A stretch of DNA of 64,000 bases from Sinonovacula constricta (taxonomy: Eukaryota > Mollusca > Bivalvia > Cardiida > Solecurtidae): positions 33,412,113 through 33,476,112 of the forward strand of contig CM017571.1 of the NCBI GenBank assembly GCA_007844125.1. The letters run 5' to 3'. Each line of letters starts with the position of its first letter. Position 1 is the first letter of the stretch. The translations under genes were made by a program, and so were the position numbers. The notes under the pieces are model-generated. The model saw only the letters and a program-made list of their open reading frames with translations, did no database searches and was not told the DNA's origin. Below, one piece after another: positions 1-12,885 of the stretch.

Positions 1-73
1 TGTGTGTGTGTGTATGTGTGTGTGTGTGTGTAAGGTGTGTGTGTGTGTGTGTGTGTAGGGGGGGGGGGGGGGG
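1..73. repeat. (TG)n microsatellite followed by a poly-G run
   Basis: Alternating TG dinucleotides run to about position 57 and then turn into an uninterrupted run of about 16 G. The left side continues beyond the window, so the full length is unknown. Confidence 0.97.
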
Positions 74-1010
74 CAGACCCTAATCATATACCACTCTTAT
101 GCTGATCAGGACGTATAGAAACGACGTACGGGCTTCTTTAGTATTTATTAACCCAGAGTCAGTAAATTTCCGTTTGTTCAACGCAGTATAAAATCAGCTT
201 GATTTATACATTTTACAATAAGAGAAAATTGAGTTTAAATCGGATTAAATCTATGCAAATTTGCTGAATTTGATAACTTTATTTCTGGAAATATTCCAAA
301 CATTCAACTTGTAGCCACGAATCAGGATGTATTAACAAAAGCAACTTAAGTATAGCCTCGTCTGTTAAGATCGTAGAATTTAATAAGAGGCATGCTCATT
401 CATAAGGTTTTTCTTCTTTTTCAAACGTTTAACATTAAAAAATAATCTTAAAATGTAATGACATTGATAATGGTTAATTGTATTCTCAAACAAGATATGC
501 ATTTAACATTTTCCTATACATACTATTGGTACTAGTGGCGAGACCTTATACAACTTTCATGTGAGGAGGTTTTCCAGCTATTAGGCGAACGCCGATGGTT
601 CATCCCAGACATAAGTCAGGGTTTTCCTCCACCAGTAATTAGCTGGACGTCGCCATTATGACCATTATTGTGTCAGCGAGATGTAACAAAATAAACAAAA
701 GGAAACAAGAACTGGTATATAAGGCTTTTTTTTATAATAAAACACTACAAAATACAGGTTATTTGCTTACAAATACTATGCATTAAAAAGCAACAAAACA
801 AAAATGTTAGAAACTCTGAAGAAATAGAGAAGATTCTGGCAAGACTGTTTCCAGCGGCAACTGGCCGAGCTGGATCTTCACCTGTTTAATTAGAATGACC
901 ACTTCATGCCTAGCAAGGTAAACAGAAAAGCATCGATCACAGGATTTATATTTAATTTCGATCCTTGGTTTAGCTGACAAAAGGTCGGTAACCGATATAA
1001 CACCAACCTA
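74..1010. other. AT-rich stretch, nothing recognised
   Basis: No open frame, repeat or RNA signal that I recognise. A less AT-rich patch at about 535-660 stands out in composition only; I could not assign it to a family or find a second copy in the window. Confidence 0.5.
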
Positions 1011-1198
1011 TGAATAAGAATATATGACAAAGTCCTATGAGCATTGCAACATATATCAAACATGTGCAAGCCAAGCGAAAAGTAAGAACAAATTTGTGAT
1101 GAGTCATTTAATGAAACGAGCCAACCCGACAGTTACCGCCTTGGAACGGTCAGTCGGCAATATGGACCGACTGGGGTGCTTATGAGCAACCGGTTTGT
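1011..1198 (-). repeat. Modular core repeat, copy 1 (core plus tail B)
   Basis: Reading the minus strand, this copy holds the conserved core followed by a tail that also occurs at 26465, 39540 and 49757. The core hairpin lies at 1151-1173, with CAGTCGG pairing CCGACTG. The tail carries motifs such as GAGCATTGCAACAT and TAAGAATATATGACAAAG (plus strand), near-identical to the 26.5 kb copy. The head side is lost after ACCGGTTTGT. No target-site duplication was found. It looks like a non-autonomous retroposon fragment without an evident tRNA-like promoter; the family name is not known to me. Confidence 0.75.
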
Positions 1199-1593
1199 CA
1201 ACTGTCATAGTGGTATCACTAGTTGTTGCATCGTATCATTACGTATTATATGTTACTACAATAAAAGCATGGTATGTTAATACAATGTATAAATAGAAAT
1301 ACATTACAATTCAAAATCAAAATAACAAAATGGTTATCAGTCTGTCGGGGTGTATATATTTACCACCCTTTTAACAATTTTATGGGCTCTGTCACAGTTT
1401 TGCGCATGAACACATGAGCATAGAATAAAACGACCCACACTTCCTTTGCATTTGTATTACATGCACAGTTATTGCATAAACATTGAATTAATCAGCGCAC
1501 CGTGTTTGACTTATGTATAGACATAACTTTTTTCTATTGACCTCATGTGCACTTCGGAGATATACTTAATTGTTAAGCTAAACGGTTAAAATA

Positions 1594-1685
1594 CAGTAAA
1601 ACCTCGCTAAGAGGGACACCGTGGGTTCTTTTTCTTTAAGTGTCCCACTAAGGGAGGTGGTACTCTTAGTGAGTTCATACATAAC
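1594..1685. mobile_element. Possible pogo/Tc1-like terminal fragment
   Basis: The motif CAGTAAAACCTCGCTAAGAG follows a TA dinucleotide at 1592-1593. This resembles pogo-type terminal inverted repeats, which start CAGT and carry AACCTCG. Inside it, related short blocks (GAGGGACACC, TAAGTGTCCCACTAAGGG, CTCTTAGTGAG) recur like subterminal repeats. No matching opposite terminus was seen within a few kilobases, so at most one end remains. Confidence 0.35.
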
Positions 1686-1947
1686 AATTCATTATACTGC
1701 TGCGTTTGTCTAAGGTTTAATATTATATTGTCTTTATATTGTATAAATATTTAAGTGTACTAATTGTGTTATAGTTTATTTGCTTCAAAGTTGTTTACAG
1801 TATATTTTATAATATTAAAATTAAGTCATTTTTCAGAAGGATATAATTAAACATAAAAATAAAGTGGATTTTCGCTATTTATTATTTGCTGTAAAAGAAA
1901 GTTAACATAAATGTCAGTTCTGAAAGAAAAGTTTACTTAAAAGAAAT

Positions 1948-2078
1948 AAAGGATCTGACACAATTTGTCATTTAATACAAACATTTATTAAACGACTTCA
2001 GAAAAAATAATATTAAGCGAGCTAACTATAATTTTTTTCTGAGTTTGTATTAAATGACAACGAGTGTCAGATTCCTTT
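1948..2078. mobile_element. Foldback MITE-like element, 131 bp
   Basis: The left arm starts AAAGGATCTGACAC and continues with TTGTCATTTAATACAAAC; the right arm, read in reverse complement, is nearly the same over about 38 bases. The roughly 55-bp centre is AT-rich and has no coding potential. Long inverted arms around a short non-coding centre are typical of MITEs. A TA next to the left end is a possible target site, but the right flank does not repeat it exactly. Confidence 0.65.
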
Positions 2079-2430
2079 TATCACATGATTTCTGTCGCCA
2101 ATATACGATTCTACGAAATTTTAACAACAATACTATGAGCAATAGTGCTATGAGACGATCTGCATTTTGATGACGTCGTGAATTAAAAAGCTATATTACA
2201 CTAGTATAATATGTAATGGATGTATTGAATGAAAAACAATGGAAATCATGGTATGAAAGAGTGTTTTCTTAAAAATTAAAAATAATCCTAAAACATCAAG
2301 AAATAAAAGTGACGCTTTTCATAATGAAGCGTTAATAGAAATTTAACATAATGGAACCCAGAAAGTAGAAGCGACACTAGGTTGCCGATAGTTATATATT
2401 TTTAGGACCACATTAGTGCAACATTCTATT

Positions 2431-2442
2431 CAGTTCATTATG
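2431..2442. repeat. Left target-site duplication of the SINE at 2443
   Basis: The 12-mer CAGTTCATTATG is repeated exactly at 2738-2749 on the other side of the SINE. Confidence 0.88.
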
Positions 2443-2737
2443 TTTGTTGTTTATTGTTTATTGGGTTTATCGTCCCACCAACAGTATTTCCGTTATCTGG
2501 AGACGATGTCCACTTGAAGCAGATATAGTGCTGCCTTCACTGTGTATAGCATGCCGTGAACACCTGGCATGATACCTACACCCAGTCACATTATCCTGAC
2601 ACCAGGGCTAACCAGTCGTGGAACTACCCTTATATTTGCTTGAGCGTTAGCAAGGGAGCTATACCACTACCATTTTTAACGACTTTGGTATGTCGCAGGC
2701 CCGGGATCGAACCCGGGGCCTCCCGTACCTGGAACCG
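2443..2737 (-). mobile_element. tRNA-derived SINE with 12-bp target-site duplication
   Basis: On the minus strand the element starts at 2737 with an anticodon-arm and T-arm remnant carrying a strong pol III B box (GGGTTCGATCCC). A body of about 230 bp follows, then a tail GGGACGATAAACCCAATAAA ending in AACAAT-like repeats at 2443. The flanks at 2431-2442 and 2738-2749 are the identical 12-mer CAGTTCATTATG, a target-site duplication left by LINE-driven insertion. The A box is missing, so the copy is slightly 5'-truncated. The same 3' tail recurs at 5344-5380. Confidence 0.88.
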
Positions 2738-3011
2738 CAGTTCATTATGGTTCAGAAGTTTATGTTTTGTTATCAAAATAAAAATGCGAAATTATTTCAA
2801 CTGTAATTAAATTACGTTAATAATAACGAAGAAAAACGAACGAAACAGACAGATATCTTAACGTTAAACAAGTCTTCTTTACGAACATGACACTAGAATA
2901 CAACATGCACTCGCGAAGTACATAACATGAACACTTCAAAGTAGTAGCAAACATCTCTATACTAAAATGTATCCATCACTAGCCTTGTTACGTCATATAG
3001 AAACGCTTTTA

Positions 3012-3128
<117 letters not shown>

Positions 3129-3225
3129 ATGGTTTATTAGAGATAAACTTACACAGTTTCTAGTCTAACAAAAAGAATAATCATAAAGGAAAAGGTGACA
3201 TTATGACTATGAAAACGCACACGTA

Positions 3226-4369
<1,144 letters not shown>

Positions 4370-4640
4370 TTAATGATTTTCGCAGAGTTTTCTGGACAGA
4401 AAACTTCTTTTAATCGGATCGCACTTAATCACACTTACGCAGCACTACCCCGCCCTCTTTGTTTATATCCGATGATCGATGCGAGTTCTAAACGGTCAAC
4501 ATTTTCAAGGAGGGGTCGAGTCGATCCTCTCCGAGGCTTTCCGATTGTTCCGCCTCTGTTTTCCGATAGGTCGCGCTGTTTGCAAATTGACCGGAAATGT
4601 TTTCGAAACCCTCGGTCATTGATCTAGTTCCGATCAAGCT
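4370..4640. promoter_or_regulatory. CpG-dense patch, possible promoter or first exon
   Basis: This segment holds roughly two dozen CpG dinucleotides in about 270 bases, against a background that is AT-rich and poor in CpG. An open frame of 84 codons crosses it on the plus strand (4373-4627) but matches nothing I know and may be chance. Short CpG-dense islands in invertebrate genomes can mark promoters, exons or unmethylated young repeats. No TATA box, splice signal or protein homology decides between these. Confidence 0.3.
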
Positions 4641-5343
4641 TGTTATAGAATGTCAAGAGACTGAACAACAGTGGTTCAGTCGTGGGTACATCTGAAACAA
4701 CATGGAGGTTCGAGGATGGTTAGAGATCATTGTGCAGTGTGTTGACAGTGTTGGGCAATTCTCTCTCCACTGATGAACAGATTATAAGGGAGCTTATGAC
4801 GAATGAGATCTTTCATGATTGAGCAATGACGTTGATACTTGTTTTGATAAAATGGTTTTATCGCCAGATTAAATGTAAACACCCACCTTATTTTATGCAT
4901 TTAAAAACAAGAAATAAAACGATTCGAATTGAAAAATAAATAAATATTGCAGTTAGATAAAATAACGCATAAAAATTTGCGTTGTATGCATTTACATATG
5001 TTAAAGGCAGAAAATAGTATTTTAGACAGTATGGGGTTCTTTTTTTTAGGCTCTGGTACTGTAATACAAGACCCAACCCTATTGAACTGAAACTAGGCTA
5101 GAATGAATGTAAACTGATATGAAATTTAGAACTGTGGGTCCGAATCTAATAAGACCCAAACTGTTTTTTCTTTGACAATTATTTCTTCATCACTCGTAAC
5201 AAATTTAAAAAGGAAAGGGTGTTTCTCTTTTAACAGTTTTTTTTTTAATCACGCACTCTAGGCAGAACGACAGAACAAAACCATTCTCAATCAAAGCGCT
5301 GAAAACGCTGCTATGGCGGTGGAAATTTAACCTGTAAGCGATT
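4641..5343. other. AT-rich stretch, nothing recognised
   Basis: No coding, repeat or RNA signal recognised. Confidence 0.5.
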
Positions 5344-5380
5344 ATTTGTTTATTTTTTGTTTATTGGGTTTATCGTCCCA
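5344..5380 (-). mobile_element. 37-bp, extremely 5'-truncated SINE insertion with 12-bp TSD
   Basis: Only the 3' tail of the SINE seen at 2443-2737 is present: TGGGACGATAAACCCAATAA on the minus strand followed by an A-rich end. The 12-mer CTGTAAGCGATT flanks it exactly at 5332-5343 and 5381-5392. The duplication shows an independent retroposition event that aborted after copying about 37 bases, rather than a decayed long copy. Confidence 0.85.
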
Positions 5381-5392
5381 CTGTAAGCGATT

Positions 5393-8300
5393 TAAACAAA
5401 ATTAGATTCAGATGGAAAACCAACCTATTTTAAAAATATCGATTTTACATTGAGACAAAGATAACAACATAGGCATTAACATTCAATAATAGAAACTATT
5501 TTATAAAACATACAATATTTTCTATATAATTGCATTTAACTGAATTTAGCTCTAAAATAATGCTCCCGGAAATGACCAAAATACAATGAGTTTAAGTTAG
5601 TTTTTTCGTCAACAAAAAATCCCAGTGATCTTGGATGCTGAGATGCATTCGCAACGGCTCGGCTATATTACTTTCTGAAAACACCTCGGAGATAATGCTC
5701 GATAAAAGTAGCCACGGCAATACAGCAGACATACCAAATAGATCTTGATAAACAGTCAGTTGATACAGGATATTGTTAACTGGCAAATCAATAGCAATAT
5801 TTTAAAAAAAAAAGATTGGTGGGGGTGGGGTGGGGTGGTTGGGGCGGATGGCAGTGCGAGAGAAATAGAAAGCGACACATTCAAATTATTTTTCACATTA
5901 CATCTATATTGTGACATACTGCAACTATTATGTAAAATGGACGACTTATTTGTGCTATTTAAGTTACAAAACCCACGATAAAAGCAGTATATATGATAAA
6001 CACTAAAAAATGCTCACGTGAAGGTCTTTGATACAATTGTGCATGTGCTATTTTAGAAACCGCACGGATCTAACAGTACCGATCCGTGTACTGACTTTAG
6101 CCATTGTTTGAGCCGACAACTTGCTTTTAACTGAAGAGTCAAACGTGTGTGTTCAAAGTACATATGTATTGTTCAAAATAAACAATTTCAATAATCGTCT
6201 TGTGTTATATTTCAGTTGGAGTGGTAGGATTGAATCCGATCTCTAAACACACAGTTATCTATATTTAAGTTTCTGGAACTGTGATGGTGACCTTCCACAA
6301 TCCTTATAATGATACTGTTTCTTGAATCTATACTATAAAACACATCGTATAGTGAATTTTTAAGAAAGTTTACCGTTTGTAACTCAAGTTATGAAAGTGA
6401 CCCTTGATTTTCAAAAACACCGTAAATTGTGCTCGGACAAAAAATGAAAAAGTACTATTTTTTTCAAATTCTACTGTTCTATATTCAAATTTTAACCAAT
6501 TTTCCTGTTACACAATCATGTCATGATAAATCAGAACAATAAGATTACACTTTGGACAAATAACAATAAAAATGCAGAACTTTGTACCCCCGAGCAAAAA
6601 TCCGAGTTTTTTTGTGGTGTGTTTAAAAATTTACTCTATCTATAAAAGCAAATATCTCAAGTTTGAAGCTAGTTAGACACATACAACTAATTTAAAATTT
6701 TCTGCAATATGAACTACCCATATTATGGGATTTTTAAGGCATTTTACCGTTCCTAATAACATTTATAAGAATTTGTAAAGGTTACTTAAATGAAACTGCA
6801 AGAGAATTTATAGCGAAAAATAACGTCAAAATGGTCAATTACAAATTATACTCCTTTGTACAAAAAAAAAAAAAAAATCACCTACTGTTGGTATTGGAGA
6901 TGGAAATATGTATGTAAAACTCTGTATTATTACATGAAAACCTTCTCCTTACTGATTTCGGCTGGCTTAGGGGAAATATTTGAAATTAACCACTTTACAC
7001 GTTTTTCGTAAAAAAATATCCGACGGTTTAGGAATAACTGAGTCAAGCACTCTTTAGGTATTAGTGACACTTGGTTGTCCCTCACAGTTTTGACCCCTGA
7101 ACACATTTAAAAGTCCATCCTGGCCATCCCGAGAAAATATCAGACGAAGGTGAGCGAGCGTCAAGCCATGTCGCCAACTCTCGCGGTTAACATGCGAAGG
7201 CAAATTTAAATCGCAAACACAAGATGAAACAGTGCATTTTTCACCTTACACAGGAAACCAACACAATAGTTATGGCCCACTTCAACTTTACATGACTTTG
7301 TTGTCGGTAAACCACTATATTTACAATATCCCCCTAGACGATCACGCCGTCGAGCTCCCGGTTCCGTCATTTTGGAGAAATGGGTAACCCAATGACGTCA
7401 TGGAAAATCCATATCACGTGGTGAAAAATTACTTGAAACAGCAAATACGAAACTTGACGACGAATGCTATTCAAATAAAACCGGATTCATACCGAGTGCC
7501 GATGTTTACCGAAGTTAGTTACAGTTCCAGAACATTAAAACCAGTCACTGGATGTCTGCTTCGTATCTGGGATGCCTTGGATGGCTCAGATCTATGCTCT
7601 TTCGTGTATATATTTGACTATACTGTCCAGAATAATAAGCAAGATATCGAACAATCCTTGTGATGGTCCGGTGTTTAAACAAATATGGCTATATAAACCT
7701 AGCTTAATGTATTCTTTTGTAAGAAATGTACTGAGAACCCTACCAAGCCATATGACAAGAAAAGAGTAGTGACGTCATGGACCAAAGATGTAAATTCTAA
7801 GAAAATGATCGACTTTTAATAAAAACTAATGAGAATGACGATATAAAAGGAAACAAAGAATAAAGTCTTGTGGGGCGTTTTCATTAACCTGTATGTGCTT
7901 TCTTAAGGGGAAGTTGGAATTGTAACATTTGTGGTAACTCTCATATAATCATTTTAATTCTTTTCTTGTTAATACGTAATCAGGTCCTAAATGTAGAAAA
8001 TAAGTATTTGGTAGATGACTTATCGGAAAACGGCATAGATAGAACGTCCTCAGTTATACCCATAATTCAGTCTTACGTTAAAGGGTGATATCCGACAGTT
8101 GGGCTCAAGTTATTTTTCTCAAACAACTAAATATATTATTGATATCTGAAAAGATCCCGTGAAATACATAACTCCACACTCCTCATTTTAATCACTTATT
8201 TCCTATCTAAGCCACGCTGCTCGGTTAGTTGTTTTTAAACTTATAAAATCGCTTGAACACTTACTCTTGTCTTCAAGTTATATCATTATGCCGCTAATCT

Positions 8301-8555
8301 GCTCTGACGTCGACATCTGTATTTAGCAGAAATTCCCATCGTTCTTATTTATATATTTAGGACGATGGGACATTTAGAGCGATTGATATTTCATGATTTA
8401 TGTTGTATTAAAACGTTTACACTTGGATTAAAGATTGAGTTTATGCAGGAATTATGCCCCAAATCTCTTAAACATACATATTATAATGGTACATGTATAT
8501 ACTATAGGTACATTATCGAATACCACCTTTAAGGTACGTATGTATCCAATCTCAC
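5393..8555. other. Mostly AT-rich DNA; small hairpin and G-rich tract
   Basis: A G/T-rich tract lies at about 5817-5845. A perfect 8-bp stem CACGGATC/GATCCGTG is centred near 6075. The segment 7120-7410 is less AT-rich and includes a TGACGTCA (CRE-like) site near 7395, but no gene could be supported. The 87-codon open frame at 7400-7663 matches nothing known to me. Confidence 0.4.
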
Positions 8556-8675
8556 CTATGTAAGGCAAGACTGAAGAGATAAAAAGACAAGCCTCATCAA
8601 TGACTCCACAAGTTTGTGACCAGTGGCCAGTCAGTAGCATCAGCGGTTTGTCATCTTGCAATTCATGTTTCTTGA
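8556..8675 (-). CDS. Candidate internal exon, unrecognised protein
   Basis: On the minus strand a 120-nt segment lies between an acceptor-like TTTACAG and a strong donor-like GTGAGA. It stays open in one frame and would begin and end in phase 1, so it could be spliced in or out without shifting the frame. It would encode about 40 residues including DDKPLMLLTGHWSQTCGVID. I do not recognise the product, and no partner exons were found within a few kilobases. Chance agreement of splice motifs in AT-rich DNA is quite possible. Confidence 0.22.
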
Positions 8676-9404
8676 CTGTAAATTTCCGGCTTGTAAGCGT
8701 CATCAATAAATATTACGGTTATTATAACTTCATTGATACATTATTAAGTCAGGAGTCTCAATAACTTGTAAGACTTCTTACATGTACATGAATTATAAAA
8801 AAATGTCAGTAATTATGTAATTATGAAATGTTATTGATATTGATGATTAAAAGAACATATCCACAAAATGCGAGAATAATTGCTCGTTTGTCATTGTATT
8901 AAGCTTCGAATATAACAAAAGTTCCTTCAACCTAATTTCTAAAGACAGTAACGCTTCTCCTCTCTCCCATATACAACCTAGTTATTTTAAATGTCCTCAC
9001 TACTTTTCCCCTTTTTTATTTTACAGCCTCTTTATCTGATGTTAGTTAACGTCATCACTTTGACCGTTTTGTTTAAGATTATGTTTTATTTTCTCTGGTT
9101 GTCTTATAGAAACCCATCAGAAAGTTCGGGGTAAAATCTTTGAAAACCGATTAAAAAAACCCATTTGGCCGACTAACCGTTCAAAAGCGAAGCTGTTGGT
9201 TTTGCTATATTTTAATGGAATATCTCGTCTCAGTTTTTATCACTTTACAATTAACTAACACGTGAATTCCATATTCACATCACTACCAGCTTAACTTAGT
9301 TCAAGTTAATATATTTATTTCCTTTAGTTCAGAAGAAATTTTGTATATTTGTGAGGTAAACATTTAATAATAATGTGTGAAAGAGAAAGTAATGAAACAT
9401 AAAC

Positions 9405-9461
9405 CTTTGATTCAATTGTTTGCGTTGCCTTTGATGCTTCGCATCAACGGTTTTCTTGTTT
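9405..9461 (+). repeat. Hairpin-bearing dispersed repeat end, copy 1
   Basis: AATTGTTTGCGTTGCC is followed by a perfect 7-bp stem TTGATGC/GCATCAA with a 3-base loop (9431-9447), then CGGTTTTCTTGT. Related sequences occur at 36553-36600 (stem TTGAG/CTCAA) and 35541-35570 (left arm of the stem missing). A terminal hairpin followed by about 11 bases is the arrangement of a Helitron-type 3' end, but a CTRR terminus is not evident. Confidence 0.45.
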
Positions 9462-11168
9462 ACATCTGAGATAAAAACTGCTAGAAGGAAATGTAGGGCT
9501 GTTTGCTAACGTATTTGTATCATGTCATCATTCTAAAAAGTAGAAAGAAACAAATCATTGATACTGTCCGTATTTTCTAATAAGAAATGTGCAAAATGTT
9601 TATCAATATTTTAAGGTCTTGACATTTCATCTGAATCAATAAATCTGGTATCAAACATGTTTAATATGTTAAATTCAAAAGAATCAAGTCAAAAATTTGA
9701 CGCATGTTTCCAGTTGCCGCAAGACACGTTGAGGCAGATCATTTCCAAAGGACGCCTCCTAGACCGGAAGTCGTCCAACAATGGCCGGTGCATGCTGAAT
9801 AAAACTTCTTAACCTGCTAATCAATCAATAGAAAGAGGAGATTGTGTAGATTCAGATTCATCCTGTTCCATTTAGAAACTGTGTGTGTGTGATCAATGAA
9901 TCTTAAACGGTTGACTGCTGAATGTCTCGGCAAACGTATGGTTAGAAAATACATTTTATGTACTTTTAGCAAGAAACATTACGATTAATTAAAATGTAGA
10001 CGGTTAAGGTTTGCATGCAAATTAATTGTCACATGCACACATTGTTGTCAAAGCGAATTATTCTACACTGAATGGCGTATTTTGACGAAAATAAGCTTGA
10101 AGAGACAATTAGCACCCATAGTTACATTTGTCAAGTACAGTGTCATAAGAAGGAGGAGGGGGAGATCTGAAAAACCTTGCAGCAGAAATGAACCCACATT
10201 CTTGTTGTTCCTTGATCAGACTTGTTACTGAAAACACCATAAACAACATACTTTGTATTGTGTCAAAAAGCAATATTATTGTCTATATTTACTTTTTAAA
10301 AAATGATTATGAATAATTTCCATTTTTCACACCGTTTCTTCAAAATTGTCAACCAAAATTTTATTGTTATTTCCCAAATTACATACTACGTTTTTATTTT
10401 TATTTTTTTAAAAAAAAATATTTCTCCCTCAATTATACGTTAAATCGAAATTTATTAATTTTTTGTTTGACACGGGATACAACCCAACACACTTCAAAAC
10501 AAAATTCTTTCAAAGTTGTCGTTGATAAAGAGCAGAATACGAGTGTAGAGTTACATGTTCGTATGAAATATTTCAATAATTCTATTTTCAAAAAACATTG
10601 TGCAGGGACATTTTGGTTAAGATGAAACAAGGTAAAAATATATCATTGGATGGCGGCATAAACTCCAAAAGTAAAAGAATGTGACGCTATTTTTTCCAAT
10701 TTCTATTTGAACATTTTCAGGAATAAATATTGCAGTGTGTGTCAGAACTGTATTCTTTAAACTTGATGATAACTACATGCTTTTTGGCGCTTCTCTGGCG
10801 TACATTGAAAATTTCCCCAAATATTTTGGGATGAAAATGGCGGCGATAATAAACGTCAAGATAAAGCAGTAAAAGGGGAAGAGGTTACTCCTTCGGCTGC
10901 TACACAACACATCACTGTTCACAAGGTAAATATCCATCCATTAAGCATCACATGCATCCATTTTTTTCCATCTCGGTGTATAAACTTTACAACTTCTACA
11001 AAATGACACGATGAACAAAATTTGTATCAGAAAAAGTAATGTGGTCCGCAAAGAGTAAGTGTCATTCGTGACTACGCCACAGACAAAATACTATTTTGTT
11101 GGTTTGGACCAATTGTTTTTTCGTAAACAACCAATAAAGCCTGAAACTGTTTGTCGGATGTCCTACAT
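9462..11168. other. AT-rich stretch, nothing firmly recognised
   Basis: A less AT-rich patch at about 9705-9795 stands out but gave no recognisable protein on either strand. The rest is unremarkable. Confidence 0.45.
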
Positions 11169-11425
11169 CAGTAGCGGATCCAGAAAATTTTGGTGGGGGT
11201 GGGGAATGGGTATGTATCAAGATCCTTTCATCTTTATCGCAGTAAATACTAGATATATATACACAGTTAGTGACCCTTACTTCGACCTAAGCAGTCAACA
11301 CACAAAATTTACGTAAAAGCATAGTATTTGTTAGGCTTACATGTATGTGTTTTACCTGGTTGGCGGGAGGGGGTGGGGGGAGGGGGGTGCTTGGGCATGC
11401 ACCCCCTCCCCTGGATCTATCCCTG
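11169..11425. mobile_element. Short DNA element with imperfect terminal repeats
   Basis: The left end CAGTAGCGGATCCAG and the reverse complement of the right end (CAGGGATAGATCCAG) agree at 11 of 15 positions. Both sides adjoin G/C-rich tracts (GGTGGGGGTGGGG at left; GCACCCCCTCCCCTGG at right). Elements with a GCGGATCCAG-like terminus followed by a G tract are common in marine invertebrate genomes. There is no coding capacity and no clear target-site duplication. Confidence 0.4.
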
Positions 11426-11519
11426 TTCACATCTATGCGAAAAGTGAAGCCTAACACCACATGCACTCGTTACTTTTAATATAGGTACAGTGAAATCACT
11501 GTCCAGCAAAATTTGGTGG

Positions 11520-11910
11520 AGGCATAGAAAACTGTTGCTGCTGAGAGGTTTTGCTGTGCAGAATAAGCAGATTATTAGTTTTATTGCCAATTAACTGATA
11601 ATATCATTTCTATAAGCATTATTTTGAAACCAGGTTATCAGTTTTCTTTTACACCTAACTGGTTACCTGTCAAACAGACATTGACTAAGCACATATACCA
11701 AATCAGTCAGCCAAGAATCCTTATCAATTAACAAAAGTGTCAAACTTTTCAAGTAGCCACCAGGTGGTGCTCAGCAGGGGTTATCACAGCCTTTTACCTT
11801 TACTCAGACGAGGTTTTCTCAGAGGTTAATATGCACTTAAAACTTATATGGGAAACTAAAAGGGTTGCTGTTAAGAGGCTGTTGCTGCTTAGAGGTGTCT
11901 TTTGGAGAGT
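11520..11910. repeat. Pair of short direct repeats
   Basis: ACTGTTGCTGCTGAGAGGTT near 11530 and GCTGTTGCTGCTTAGAGGTG near 11878 are near-identical and lie about 350 bp apart. They look like internal repeats of a decayed element; its ends were not found. Confidence 0.35.
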
Positions 11911-12475
11911 TATATTGCATTTCTCATCTGAGCCCGCTGCACATTTAGCAATTTTTGAACAAGAAAACCTTACTAACCCACTATTCTTTGAGATAACGTT
12001 ATATTTTTTACCGGGTAATTCGCTCTGAAGTCAATATCTGATTTAAGCAGAAATCGGCATCATGCTTATTTGTAAAGAATGAACATTTAGAGATATTTTT
12101 TTTCATGAATTGAATTGTCTTACTATTGAGATAAGGTTAACATTCGTCTTTATTTAGACTTTTGCATAAGTTTGTGTACACATTATGCCAAAATACCCCG
12201 CAACAGTGGTAAATTATTGTTACATGTATTAGATATAGGGAAACCGGTTACGTTTACCCACAGGACAGCAAATCGCTTGAACGATTGATATGTGTGTAGC
12301 CATGGTAGGTAACTGTTAGATTACAGTTGTGCATGAGTAGTTTGCTGGGTTGTCTCCCTTAATAATATAATGATCATAGGAACATGACAACATGCAGTAA
12401 AATTTGAGTGAACGCTTTTATCCTTCCATTAAATAAACATTAAGCATGGTCCCTGAAACATCCTGTATAAGAGTA
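11911..12475. other. AT-rich stretch, nothing recognised
   Basis: No gene, repeat copy or RNA signal recognised. Confidence 0.5.
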
Positions 12476-12541
12476 TAGTAGTAGTAGGAGTAGTAGTAGC
12501 AGTAGCATGTAGTAATAGCAGCAGTAGTAGTAGCAGAAGCT

Positions 12542-12614
<73 letters not shown>

Positions 12615-12700
12615 TTAGCAGCAGCAGCAATTTTAGAAGTAGCAGTAGTAGTAGTAGTGGCATCAGCAATATTATAGTTGTAGTAGTAGAAGTAAAAGTA

Positions 12701-12775
<75 letters not shown>

Positions 12776-12778
12776 ATG

Positions 12779-12867
<89 letters not shown>

Positions 12868-12885
12868 AATAAATAAATAAATAAA
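12476..12885. repeat. Compound AGT/AAT trinucleotide microsatellite
   Basis: Blocks of (AGT)n and (AAT)n alternate over about 400 bp and end in (AAAT)n. Leucine-rich open frames on the minus strand here are repeat artefacts. A smaller (AAT)7 tract lies at about 13112-13134. Confidence 0.97.

Noticed and set aside
7400..7663. 87-codon open frame downstream of a CRE-like site
   Set aside because: No homology, no clear promoter or poly(A) signal; could not be separated from chance.
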